A stretch of 64,000 nt of DNA from Dryococelus australis (taxonomy: Eukaryota; Arthropoda; Insecta; Phasmatodea; Phasmatidae), in contig CM057009.1 in assembly GCA_029891345.1 (NCBI GenBank), positions 294,315,966-294,379,965 of the forward strand, in the 5' to 3' direction. The stretch's first letter is position 1. The number at the start of each line of letters is the position of its first letter. Below the pieces are notes generated by a model, which did not search any database, was not told the DNA's origin, and saw only the letters and a list, made by a program, of their open reading frames with translations. Below, piece by piece: positions 46,990-56,740 of this stretch. The position numbers and the translations under genes are program-made.

Positions 46990-47190
46990 AAAATCAAGCA
47001 TTTTCACCCCAAAATCAAACCTTTTCCATCGAATTTTAGCCCCAAATATCCTACACGAATAGCAAATGCAAAATTTTGACCCAAATTTTATGATTTTCCT
47101 CGAATTTCAAGCAATTTCACCCCAAAATCAATCTTTTTTCCCCTCGAATTTCAGCCCCCCAAAAATCCTACATGAATAGTGAATGCGTCT
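46990..47190 (+). repeat. Left subterminal tandem repeat
   Basis: The block CACCCCAAAATCAA, a TTTTCC-type run, CGAATTTTAGCCCC and ATCCTACACGAATAG occurs at 47006-47068 and again, slightly changed, at 47118-47185. Confidence 0.7.
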
Positions 47191-47388
47191 AATCAATCAA
47201 ATTTAGACCAAAAAATACAAGAAATCAAGCAAAATATTAAATATATTTTATCCTAAATATACAAAATTAGCTAAAATCAAGTAAAATAGAGTCAAATCAA
47301 TAGAACTTATACATTTCGATATTATAAAAATTTATCTTTTTCATAATAAATTTATTTCTACATAAATAAAATTCACTTGTTGCTCGAA

Positions 47389-47601
47389 ATGGAATATACC
47401 ACGTGTAAGCAATGCAAAAAATGTGGTGAAGTAATAAACATTGAATGGTTTTACTACCAGAAAGACACAAAAGATAGGCTTAGACCAACATGTAAAAAAT
47501 GTATGAGTGAATATTCTAAAAATCATTATGCATTAAATAAAGTGATATGCGAATGTGAAATATATGCTTGTAATCTGTCTCAAATAGCATATAAATACTA
47601 A
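47389..47601 (+). CDS. Small zinc-finger protein (two CxxC pairs)
   Basis: A 70-codon frame begins MEYTTCKQCKKCGEV and contains FYYQKDTKDRLRPTC and KKCMSEYSKNHYALNK. Two Cys pairs about 22 residues apart could bind one zinc. Cys-x2-Cys ... C-x2-C segments of this kind precede HNH or GIY-YIG nucleases in phages and large DNA viruses, but no nuclease motif follows here, and the reading continues only weakly past the stop. It is one of the few intact frames of the element. Function unknown. Confidence 0.45.
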   Translation: MEYTTCKQCKKCGEVINIEWFYYQKDTKDRLRPTCKKCMSEYSKNHYALNKVICECEIYACNLSQIAYKY

Positions 47602-47858
47602 AACACACAATACAAAATTCGATATTCTAAATGATATTCAAAATGGTAATTATTTAACAAAAACATGTGTAGCACTTAAAGAAAATTACGAATATAAAAT
47701 TATTTTCTTGTATTAAAAATACTAAAGACAAACACACAAAAATATGTATAAAATGGAATGAGAAATATAATAACAAGAATATAAAAGTTTAAAAATTATC
47801 ATTAATTTTCACACATTTTCCATATATATTTTTTATTACTATTATATTTCTACATCAT

Positions 47859-47860
<2 letters not shown>

Positions 47861-47933
<73 letters not shown>
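47861..47933. repeat. (TA)n microsatellite
   Basis: About 36 TA units between the zinc-finger ORF and the polymerase remnant. Confidence 0.95.
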
Positions 47934-47935
<2 letters not shown>

Positions 47936-48179
47936 TCTTCAATAATTTGTATCTTCATAAATTAATCAAATATAATTTTTTTAGTTAGAAATAAAAATAA
48001 TATCACATAATATTGCAGTTGTGTTGAATAAAAGGAGATTGTCGGAGTTATGAAATATAGCTAAAAGGATTATAAATAAAAAAACTATAGACTAAAAAAA
48101 GATGCTTTAATTTATTAGAACTATTATTACAAAGAGCAATGTTATTATAGCAGGACAATACCTAATTTTAAATAAATCT

Positions 48180-48377
48180 ATGGCCAATTTAAATGATTTA
48201 ACACTTGTGGAATCAAGAACTATAGCTAATAGTTTGAAAAGAAATAATTTATACAACATACGAAAAACTGATTTAATTACAGCTATTTCAATTGATAAAA
48301 CAAAGAACAACTTTGCAGGTTTGCAGTATGCATATGCCAATATCAATGAATTATATCCAAATATAGAAATAAATTGA
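48180..48377 (+). CDS. Unrecognised small ORF
   Basis: A 65-codon frame starting MANLNDLTLVESRTI with LKRNNLYNIRKTDLITAI, a helical, SAP-like appearance (LKxxxLxxxGxKxxLI). It precedes the polymerase remnant on the same strand. It could be part of a larger decayed protein. No function assigned. Confidence 0.3.
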   Translation: MANLNDLTLVESRTIANSLKRNNLYNIRKTDLITAISIDKTKNNFAGLQYAYANINELYPNIEIN

Positions 48378-48391
48378 AAACAATATTTCAA

Positions 48392-48506
48392 TTCTCTAAT
48401 AATCTATTTGTAAAACAAGAGGAAAAAGATTTAGAAGAAATATTCCCATTTTCTAATAATCTATTTGTAAATCAAGAGAAAAGGGATTTTGAAGATATAT
48501 TCCCAT
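48392..48506 (+). repeat. Tandem duplication, 57-bp unit, two copies
   Basis: CTAATAATCTATTTGTAAA through ATATTCCCAT is repeated with a few substitutions. The period is a multiple of 3. Confidence 0.85.
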
Positions 48507-49270
48507 GTATCGTAATTTAAAACAATGTTTAAATAATGGTTTAAAACATACTAAAATACATAGAATATTAACATTTGATCAGTCTGATTGGCTGAAAAGG
48601 TATATCGATTTGAATATGAGAACTAATGCTAAAAATGACTTCGAAAAAGATTCTTATAAGTTGATGAATAACTCTGTGTTCGGTAAAATATTGGAAAATA
48701 TAAAAAACAGAGTTGATATAAAACCAGCATCACATGCAGAAAATAATAAAAATTAATAGCAGAACCAAATTACAAAAGAACTAATATACTTAATGAGAAT
48801 CACATGGCGTTACATTTGAATAAAACAAAATTAAACTATAATAAACCAATTTATGTTGGCATTTCAATTTTAGACATATCGAAAGAATTAATGTATTATA
48901 TTCATTATAACATAATAAACCAAAATATGGTAATGAAATTGAAGTATGATATCAAGATACCAATTCATACATTTATAACATAAAAACTACAGATTTTTAT
49001 GGATTTATGAAGTCGATGTTAGATAAATTTGATACAAGTGATTATTCAAAAGATAATATATATAACATGCCTCAAATAAATAAAAAAGATTTAGGAAAAA
49101 TGAAAGATGAATGTAATGGTAAAATAACGAAAGCATTTGTTGGTTTATGATCAGAAATGTATGCTTATAAGGTTGACGATAAAGAAAATAAAAATCTGAA
49201 GGAGTGAAGAAATGTGTAGTTAATAAGAGAATTACATTTAAGGTCTATTAGAATAATTTTTTCAAAGAGA
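48500..49270 (+). pseudogene. Family B DNA polymerase (Polinton/protein-primed type), palm fragment
   Basis: The first piece (48505-48756) reads [37 protein letters not shown] and [19 protein letters not shown], the motif B region (K-L-x-N-S-x-F-G-K) of Polinton PolB. After a stop the strand continues PNYKRTNILNENHMALHL, KPIYVGISILDISKELMYY, then in shifted frames YQDTNSYIYNIKT (motif C, with the second Asp as Asn), FYGFMKSMLDKFDTSDY and KMKDECNGKITKAFVGL. It would copy the element's genome from a protein primer. The exonuclease and motif A regions are not found. Four or more lesions. Confidence 0.85.
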
Positions 49271-49515
49271 AAATACAATATAGAACAATGAATCTAATAA
49301 GGGGCGAAAAGCATGAAATGTGTACAATCGAATTAATAAAATTACATTAAGTCCTTATGATAACAAAATAATTATTAGAAAAAAAATAGATACATTACCA
49401 CATGGGTATCAAAAATGAATAATTTTTTATTAATTTTTATACTATTATAATTTAAATATCTTTAATTTTTATATTATTAAAATTTTAACACCTTAATTTT
49501 TTATTATTATAAATT
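49271..49515. other. AT-rich spacer after the polymerase
   Basis: Tail of the polymerase and T-rich sequence; nothing else seen. Confidence 0.5.
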
Positions 49516-49519
49516 AAGT

Positions 49520-50160
49520 ATATTTCATTTAAAAAACTATATCGATATCAGAACCATTAAAAATCGATTAGTTTACCATTTTCATCTCGAATTTGTAATA
49601 CAATATGATTAAAATGTTAATTATTAATTTTATAAATAATTGGATATAGGATCTCATAAATTATATAATCTCTGAAACCAAACATAGTTTTTGGTATAAA
49701 ACTAGCAATTATATTTGTTTCTAACTGAAAAGATTCATGATATTTGATACACTTACTATACGCTAAGCTACAGTGAACATTTATTGTTTTAAATGGGCTA
49801 AAATTAGGTAATTAGTATGTACAACACTCTTGCCCATTTCAATAAGAATATTTATTTCAATACCACGAATATCAGATAACCTATCAAATTTAATATCCAA
49901 CTTAAATTTAATAGATATTCTATTTTTTACATTATTAGCTGTTAATTCACTGTTATTTGTTGAAAATGGATCAATTGAATTTATTGTTTCTTTTAACGAT
50001 TTGATATTGTATTGACCTGTAGGAATAGTTGTAACTTAATTTTTATCAACAGTAGGACTCAAGTGTTCAATTATCGTTAAAATATTATTATTTATATTTG
50101 GGGTTTAAAAATTTCGTATGTAAACTAACTAATGCAATCGATTTTTCACTATGGATGATA
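49520..50160 (-). pseudogene. Probable virion protein of the Polinton-like element
   Basis: Minus-strand frames read TTIPTGQYNIKSLKETIN, SIDPFSTNNSELTANNVK, IKFKLDIKFDRLSDIRGI, then LSYSKCIKYHESFQLETNI, PKTMFGFRDYIIYEI and finally HIVLQIRDENGKLIDFNGSD. The closing D-x-x-G-x-L-I-D-F-N-G pattern occurs at the C-terminus of uncharacterised proteins in invertebrate Polinton-like elements that I recall as capsid- or fibre-like. The structural role is inference. Stops and shifts break it in at least three places. Confidence 0.5.
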
Positions 50161-50245
50161 TCATAATGATGTTTTTTTCTCTAAAATAGAACTGTTATTT
50201 GTTAACTTAAACACAATCCATTTATTACAAAATATTTGTTATTAA

Positions 50246-50750
50246 ATGAAGAAATTTAATTTGGGTGTAGGTATTTTAATTCATGAAGATAATTCCGAAA
50301 TAAAAAAAAAAATGGTGAATTATTGCCTGATAATATGAGGGCTATAATAGTAGGTCCACACAATTGTGGAAAACTAATTTGATGATACATTTTATTTATA
50401 ATGTAGAATGGTTAAATTTTAATAAACTGAACGTTCGTTCAAAAAGTTTAAATCAACAAAATTATATTGAGTTACAAAATGATTTTAATATATTATCCAA
50501 AAAACTTAAGAAAAAATGGCATACTTTTTAAAATAATAATGATGAAATGACTCCTTTAGATCAATGTGAAAATGATTCTCTAATTGTATTTAATGATGTT
50601 ATTCTAGACAATCATGATTATTTTACTAGAGGAACACATAAAACTTTAGATGTATTTTATTTAACTCAAACATATTCAAATACACCTAAACAATTGATAT
50701 GAGATAATAGACTTTTTGTATATATTTTGGCAAGATGATACTAATTAAAA
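50246..50750 (+). pseudogene. FtsK/A32-like genome-packaging ATPase
   Basis: The frame begins MKKFNLGVGILIHEDNSEI, shifts, then ELLPDNMRAIIVGPHNCGK (P-loop; a one-base deletion directly follows the Lys), FIYNVEWLNFNKLN, later SLIVFNDVILD (Walker B), YFTRGTHKTLDVFYLTQTY and SNTPKQLI, stop, DNRLFVYIL. The order P-loop, Walker B, then the T-R-G-x-H-K...Q-T-Y block is that of packaging ATPases of Polintons and related dsDNA viruses, which pump DNA into the capsid. About 165 residues, somewhat short. Three lesions. Confidence 0.8.
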
Positions 50751-50829
50751 ATACATTTATAATGCCCAATTTTCTAACATCATCCATCCAAACATATTAT
50801 TTCGGCACACTATTGTATTTTTAATGCCA

Positions 50830-51597
50830 TCACCAGTTCTAGGAGAATTTGTTGAACTTGTTTTTCCTGGTATGTTTGTTGCTGTTCTTGAGTGTGATTC
50901 TTTAATATAATTATCATAAATTGGTTTTATTATATTTTTGTATTTCCAACTTCTATTCGAGTTTATTTTCTTTTTTGGAATATATGCTTGGATTGCAACA
51001 TTGGTATCTAAAACAATTTTCGTGCAGTTTTCATAGTCATTAACAGTAAAATTCTCCTTAAGATCTTCTTCTTTTTTGTAAACAAATTAGAAAGTCTTGT
51101 TAATTTACATTCTTTACCTTTAACAGTCATGTTATCATCGTCTATCTTTACTTGTGTATAACCTATGTAAAAATTTTGTCCTTCTGCATGGAAACCATAT
51201 TGAGTATCATTAACATTTATTCTTTTTGAATTCTTTTCCCCGAGATTTATAGTAGAAACACCTGCTATAGGTGGCAAATATTTGAATGGAATAATACCCA
51301 TTTGCTCTTCAAAATTAGGAGATTCTTGCTCTGGAAATATTTTGCTTTCAAAAGATGTTTCTTCTGGTGTTAAAGGATAATCTAATTTTTTTTTACTGCT
51401 ACTGGAACTAATGTTGTTATTAAATTTTTGTTTCCTTCACTTTATTATTCTACTTTATTTACCAATAATTAGTAATTCTCAATTAATGGTCGCTCTTTTT
51501 TCTAAATTTTTCATATTATTTTTCATGAGGTTTTTAAATATTTTTTATATCTTTCAATGAGTAATTTAACTCAAGAAACTTCCTTTGATTCTGCCAT
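50830..51597 (-). pseudogene. DUF8207-like protein
   Basis: The minus strand starts MAESKEVS, stop, VKLLIERYKKYLKTS and, after shifts, reads GIIPFKYLPPIAGVSTINLG, NDTQYGFHAEGQNFYIGYTQ, VKIDDDNMTVKGKE and LTRLSNLFTKKK. A further frame gives DYENCTKIVLDTNVAIQAYI and RSWKYKNIIKPIYDNYI. The series YG...FYIG...V.G..Y...LW.LLT, then Y..IL..TNA...Y.P, then KY..II.PL is what I recall as DUF8207, common in arthropod mobile elements. Its function is not known. The reading frame is broken at least three times. Confidence 0.6.
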
Positions 51598-51609
51598 TTA
51601 TATAAAAAT

Positions 51610-53070
51610 TTTTACTTATAAATGAGTTGTTTAAATATTGAGAGCTAAGAGGCAGATTTTTCCTCAAACTGATCAAACCAGGGGGAATTTTAATTTTTAC
51701 AACAATAGAATCGAGCTTGATGTTCCTCTAGGAGATGACTTTTCTTTTCCAAATGATGCTTATGTTTATAAACAATTTAGTTTACTAACGAGTGATAAGG
51801 TTGGAGATGAGGCAAAATATGGCAATGAAGACAATATTGATGTTTGTTCTAAATTTTTTCCTTTTCAGTTTTCTAGAATACAAATTTCAAAATATGGAAA
51901 TATTATTGAAGCTGTTGATAATCCAGGTAAAACAACAATGATGAATGCTTTATTAAGATCACCAAGGGAACAAAATTATTTGGAATTTATATCGAGATAA
52001 GTCTGTTTCTAGTAATATAACAAAAGAGGTTAAAACGGATTCTAGTGTTAGAGAAAATTAAATAATCTCTCATATTAGATATCTGTTTGGTTTTATTCGT
52101 GATAACTCTAAAGTTTATTGGAAAGGTGGCTATAAAATTCCTTTTTTCGTAATTCATCTGATAACAACTGTTTATTTCTTTATGAAATTATAGATAAAGA
52201 TGATAAAGTTACGAAACATTGTCCTGATCATAATATAATTGTTATTTAAAACTTAGAAATTATGAGGCCTATTGTTGAATATGAATCGAACACAGCCATT
52301 GCAATTGATGAAAAAAATTATGAACAACCTAAAATACATATTAGTTTTGATTATTGGCAATTAAAAAAAAAGAAGTTCCTAAAGACACACAAGTTTTTTA
52401 ATTGATATTAAAGATCAATTTAATCATTTACAATTTGATATGACAGATTTTGTAATCATAGGCTTTCAATTTAATAGAAAAAATTGTGCTGAACAGCATT
52501 AACATGCTACTATGTTTGATCATTTTAATGTGAAAATCATTTATGTTAGAAACAGTAGAAATGAAATTTTTCCTAAAGAAAAATGGAATCTAGACATTGA
52601 AAATGGTGTTTATCTTAAACAATTTCTTGTTTATAATGATTTTAGAAATTCAAAAACCAAACACGATACCATCTTTAGAAATAATGAACTTTATTATAAA
52701 CCAACTGTAAACTTTGATGTTGATATTAATTACTATTAATTTTGGGAGTGAAGACCTTTATATATTATTGATCGTTCATACAGAAAAACTACTGTTGTTA
52801 AAGAAAAAACAAACATAAAAATTTGTGTTGGTTTTAATAAAGCACCTAAAGAAGCGGGTACGATTTTTGTAATGATGTTATAATTAGTAAACAAAATCTT
52901 ATTTATGATTATTTGAAATAAAGAATTACTGAAGATTTATACAATGTTAATGTTATTAAATGGAGGAATCAACAAATTGTTCCGAAATTTTAATACAATA
53001 TTTTAGACACTAAGTTGAGTGATTACATTAAAAACTTTTACGAGTTTTTAGATATATAGATGAGTTATTT
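51610..53070 (+). pseudogene. Probable capsid-like protein of the Polinton-like element
   Basis: The longest piece (51638-52000) reads RQIFPQTDQTRGNFNFYNNR, IELDVPLGDDFSFPNDAYV and FFPFQFSRIQISKYGNIIEA. In shifted frames follow YLFGFIRDNSKVYWKGGYKI, FFRNSSDNNCLFLYEIIDK, ISFDYWQL, then 52512-52739 (FDHFNVKIIYVRNSRNEIF) and a last part to about 53060. About 450 codons in total, beta-rich, fits a double-jelly-roll major capsid protein in size and place, but this is inference; I cannot see a diagnostic motif. At least five lesions. Confidence 0.45.
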
Positions 53071-53155
53071 GATCAGATAAAAAGCCGTAATTCTAATTAA
53101 AGTTTTCCCATAATATCACTTTTTATTAAACATATATAAATTTTTAATATTATTA

Positions 53156-53350
53156 ATGGATCAACTTATAGAGCTGTTAGAACTTTGGGATATTGGATAT
53201 GATATTATAAAAACAGTAACTTCCATTGATAAGGAATTGGACATTGTTAATTTCACATTTTATATAAAAATCAATAAAAATGATCTCAGATCTGATAAAT
53301 TTTCTAATTTTAAAGACGATATTTATGATTTAGATTGCTGTGATTGTTAG
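53156..53350 (+). CDS. Unrecognised small ORF
   Basis: A 64-codon frame starting MDQLIELLELWDIGYD and ending in DLDCCDC. It is intact and lies last before the right end of the element. Acidic; no known domain seen. Confidence 0.35.
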   Translation: MDQLIELLELWDIGYDIIKTVTSIDKELDIVNFTFYIKINKNDLRSDKFSNFKDDIYDLDCCDC

Positions 53351-53485
53351 GATTATGGAATCAGTAATGGCTAGGCTTCAGATATTTATTTATTTTTAGA
53401 CTTTAAAAAGCCTTATTGGTGTTTTACTTTTGTTTAATAAATTAATAAATTCTTTTATTTTTAATCTGTCAGCTATCTTTTTTAA

Positions 53486-53640
53486 TATTTTGCTTGATTT
53501 TAATAGTTTTTCCATCGAATTTCAGATTTTGAGTTTTTTTATTTTTTTTTTTTAAACTTTCATTACAAATAGTAAGAAATTGTTAATTCCATTTTTCTTG
53601 TATTTTTGGTGTAAATTGTTGTTTTATATCGTCAAAATTT
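53486..53640 (-). repeat. Inner duplicate of the terminal repeat
   Basis: TTGCTTGATTTTAATAG, TTTTTCCATCGAATTTCAG, ATTTTGAGTTTTTTTATT and CATTACAAATAGTAAG form a direct repeat of the right end about 316 bases inside it. Confidence 0.65.
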
Positions 53641-53802
53641 CTGTACGGCTCTTTTGTGAAATTTTGTAAAAATTTATGTGATTGTAAGCCTAAATTGCTT
53701 TATTTTCGATGAAAATTGCTTGTTTTTTTAAACAAAACATTGATGTATCTAGCAATGCTGAAAAAGTACCTTGAATCGATCAATTTTATTAGTTTTTAGC
53801 TT

Positions 53803-53950
53803 AAATTTGTTTGATTTTTAGTATTTTCACGAAAATTCAGATTTTGAGTTTTTAAATCTTTTCCTGTACTTTCGTTACAAATAGCAAGTAAAAATTTATG
53901 TTATTTTCTGTTGTATTTTCTAGTTAAATTACCACAAAAAGTGGCGTGTG
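53803..53950 (-). repeat. Polinton-like right terminal inverted repeat
   Basis: Reads CAGATTTTGAGTTTTTAAAT, TACTTTCGTTACAAATAG and ends ACAAAAAGTGG, matching the reversed left end with scattered mismatches and small gaps. Confidence 0.75.
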
Positions 53951-53974
53951 CTAGGATCGGCCTTTATCATCTAC

Positions 53975-54320
53975 TAATGATGCTGGCGAAAAGAGGGTAA
54001 TTTATTTCGCTGTCACAAAACTTGGAAATGCAGAAGGCAGGTATGACATTAACGAGTAGGAATGCATCGCTATCATCTGGTCAGTGAGGAAATACCGTCC
54101 ATATTCAGAATGCAGACATTTTACTCTCAGAACAGATAATAGCTGCTTAGTTTGGTTGAACAGCATGCACGAAGCTCGAAGCAAACTTACCCAGTGGGCA
54201 TTATTGCTACAGGCCTACGATTTCATAATCGAACACGTGCCAGGACGGGAGAACGAGCTCACAGATACTCTGTCACAGGCTTCTAACCTGCCCGTAACTG
54301 TAACCAATGACGTGGGGTGG
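53975..54320 (+). pseudogene. Gypsy copy 1 RNase H, C-terminal part
   Basis: After the inserted element the plus strand resumes with STNDAGEKRVIYFAVTKLGN, AEGRYDINE, stop, ECIAIIWSVRKYRPYSEC, HFTLRTDNSCLVWLNSM and FIIEHVPGRENELTDTLSQ. These are the core (E-C-L-A-I-V-W), T-D-N and H-x-x-G-x-x-N-x-x-A-D-x-L-S-R landmarks of Gypsy RNase H, with the Ala before D as Thr. It would remove RNA from the RNA-DNA hybrid. Confidence 0.9.
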
Positions 54321-55640
54321 GAAGAAGTGTTGCCAACCATCACACAGGAACCTCTCACCGAGGCACACGTGAATAAAGTAAACATCCTAGCAACTGAAGA
54401 GCTTGTATCGGAACTCTATAGAGAAAGAGTAACTTTGCAGAAAAAGTGTACATTCGCACGGGAAACGAGAGAGAAGTGCGAGAGAAAACATGTTGAAGGA
54501 TGGCGCATAATAGAGGACCACGTAGAAACGTGTTCGCCATGAGATCCGGCAACATGGCAGCTCTAAGTTCCCGTGACAGGCATGGTGAATGTTTTCAAAC
54601 AAGCAACACTCAAGTTTGACAGTGGCACACCCCAGGGTCCAGCAAACCGTGAAAAATGTAATACAACATTTTTTGACCAGGTTTAACCCATTGTGTGCGT
54701 AAATGGGTTAGGAAGTGCACAAAATGGAACATGTTTAAAACACACAGGATGGATGGTAATCAACAGAATCAGCCAAGGCAACCAAAAAACCATTTGACAT
54801 GGTGTGTTTGGATTTAATGGGCCCGCACACCAAGTAAACAGAGGGCAAGAATTTTATACTAGTCGTAATGAATAATTTTTCACACTGCGTAGAAGTGTGC
54901 CCACTTAGCAGCGCAAGAACAGGGCAAATAGCAAAAGTGATGCAAAACGAGTTTTTTGCTCATTTGACTACCCAAAGGAACTCCTGACATATAATTGAAT
55001 GCAGTTCACGAGGGAATGTTGCTGGGAGCTGTGTACAGTCTGGGGAGTGTGGCATCTGAAGACTGCAGTTAATCGCCCTCTTGCTGCCCCCCCAGGGAGC
55101 GGCACAAACAAGAGTTGAAGGCGCAACTCCACGTCTGTATGGATGAGCAGCATTCCAGCTGGGCTGATAACCTGCCCATCACACTCTTCATGCTCAGATG
55201 CCGTGCCAATGCAGCTACAGGAAAATCCCCTTTGCAAGTACTTTTAGGGAAAAATACCACATTGCCGAGCGAGAGAAACTGCCCGTGTACGAAAGACAAC
55301 AACAGAACAGAGACCAGTGGCAGGCGAGAGAAGAGTCGTCGACACAGGCACCGCAAGCAGAGAGAGCGGCAAATGCAGTAAGCAGCACGGTGGCTGCCGG
55401 AGATTAAAAGACCACCAGCAGCACTCATACCAGGCCAATTAGTTTACATAAAACGTCGCCCGCAGTCGGCTGTGAAAAAAGAGTTTACTCGGGACTGGCG
55501 CCGAGATGGATGGGGCCACACCGAGTAAATAATTCGATAGGCAAACCACCTACCTGGTAAGAGTTAGCAGAAAAACAGCCAGGACACACCAAGACGACAT
55601 CACAGTAGCTGAAGATGTTCCCGAGCACGCTGAGCGAGAT
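54321..55640 (+). pseudogene. Gypsy copy 1 integrase
   Basis: After a linker (to 54542) frames read HPRVQQTVKNVIQHF (zinc-domain end), KKPFDMVCLDLMGPHT (first catalytic Asp), FILVVMNNFSHCVEVCPL, KELLTYN, stop, MQFT (second catalytic position, Asp to Asn) and SSWADNLPITLFMLRCRANA, ATGKSPLQVLLGK. The C-terminal part TTYLVRVSRKTARTHQDDI corresponds to TTYLVRVGKKSVRSHWDDP in copy 2. Integrase inserts the cDNA into the host. Numerous stops and the changed Asp show it is inactive. Confidence 0.85.
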
Positions 55641-55749
55641 GTATAGAATGGCCAGGTCGGCCCCACTCGCGACAAGTGACACCTGCCAGCAAACGAGGAG
55701 GAAAGTGATCCCAGACCTCCAGCAGAGGCCAGACCAACTTGTGCCAGCG

Positions 55750-56320
55750 AAAGTTCGATGCCGAAAACCACACATTTCACCAGGAGTCTGAGTCAAGCCA
55801 GCACCACAAGAAAACAGGCCACGATGTCCACAACGGACGACGGTGTAGCAACAGAAGGAGGAGAACGAGCTCCAGGTGAAAATTCGAGCAGAACAGGACT
55901 GGAACAGCCAATAACAGACATGGACAACCAGGCAACCCATGATGGCGGAGGCACTGACGATCCCCCTGGTGATATCCCAGTGGCGGAAGATGGAGTGGCA
56001 CTTCAGCGACGGATATCAGCAGGAGACATAGAGGGTCCGGCATCACCCGCATAGGCGTTGGCAGGGGTGAACCCGAAGGCCCGCGTCAAGGTGTCCGACA
56101 GCACAGCACCAACAAGCGCGACTGTTTGGACCAAAGAACTGGAAGCAGCAGTGGTATTTCCTAGAGGATGTGGAAGCGATGGGAATGTCCTCTTCAGATG
56201 TGGAGGTCTTCGAGAGTTGGGAGGTCGGGGAGCAAGCCCGGTCTACAGAGGCTGTGCTACCGGGTCGCTACCGGCATCAGCACATAAGCAGCAGCAACGG
56301 GAGCAGAAAGGTCAGCAGTA
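55750..56320 (+). pseudogene. Gypsy copy 1, 3' reading frame after integrase
   Basis: An open 98-codon frame (55758-56054) starting MPKTTHFTRSLSQASTTRKQ is rich in Gly, Thr, Asp and Glu, followed by further open pieces to 56321. Copy 2 has comparable low-complexity frames after its integrase (59.4-58.65 kb). It may be the C-terminal tail of Pol or a separate ORF; no envelope-type signal or membrane segment is seen. Confidence 0.4.
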
Positions 56321-56587
56321 AGGGGGACAGTGAGGGTAGCAGGTCAGCCCACTCGCTACTTCTCTGATGTTTCAAGAGGAAAAAAACATTCACTGTGGGA
56401 CTGCACTAGCTGTGGTAACACCACAGCACACCACATAATGTAGGTCTGCCAGCAGCAGCAGAAGTACGATGTGAGACTGCTGCCACGTAGGGAGCCCTAC
56501 ATGTTACGTCCTCGCTGCAGGGAGTAGAGGAGGTGCTCCTGTTGCGAGTGACTCGACGACTGTAAACGGGCTCACAAGGTTTTTTTG

Positions 56588-56602
56588 GTGGGAGGGGGGT
56601 TT
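56588..56602 (+). other. Candidate polypurine tract, Gypsy copy 1
   Basis: GGTGGGAGGGGGG precedes TTTGAAACC. Polypurine tracts lie just before the 3' LTR; here the LTR-matching sequence begins only at 56741, about 140 bases later. Confidence 0.5.
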
Positions 56603-56740
56603 GAAACCATCTGCTTTCCCCAGGCCTGTTTTCCCGCTGTCGCTGGAGTCCGCAGCAGGGATGAGCACTCTACCAGCCGCTCGTTTGCACCAGTTGAGTA
56701 GTGCGCCGCATCGGTTATGCCACTACAACCACAACACAGG

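Larger units (their letters stand above)
46751..53950. mobile_element. Polinton/Maverick-like (adintovirus-like) element nested in Gypsy
   Basis: About 7.2 kb of very AT-rich DNA bounded by inverted repeats of about 150 bp. Inside are remnants of a protein-primed-type DNA polymerase B, a packaging ATPase with P-loop and Walker B, a DUF8207-like protein, two probable virion proteins and a zinc-finger ORF. Such a set identifies a Polinton/adintovirus-type dsDNA virus-like transposon. No integrase or cysteine protease could be found. All larger genes contain stops or shifts, so it is a fossil. Genes lie on both strands. Confidence 0.75.
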
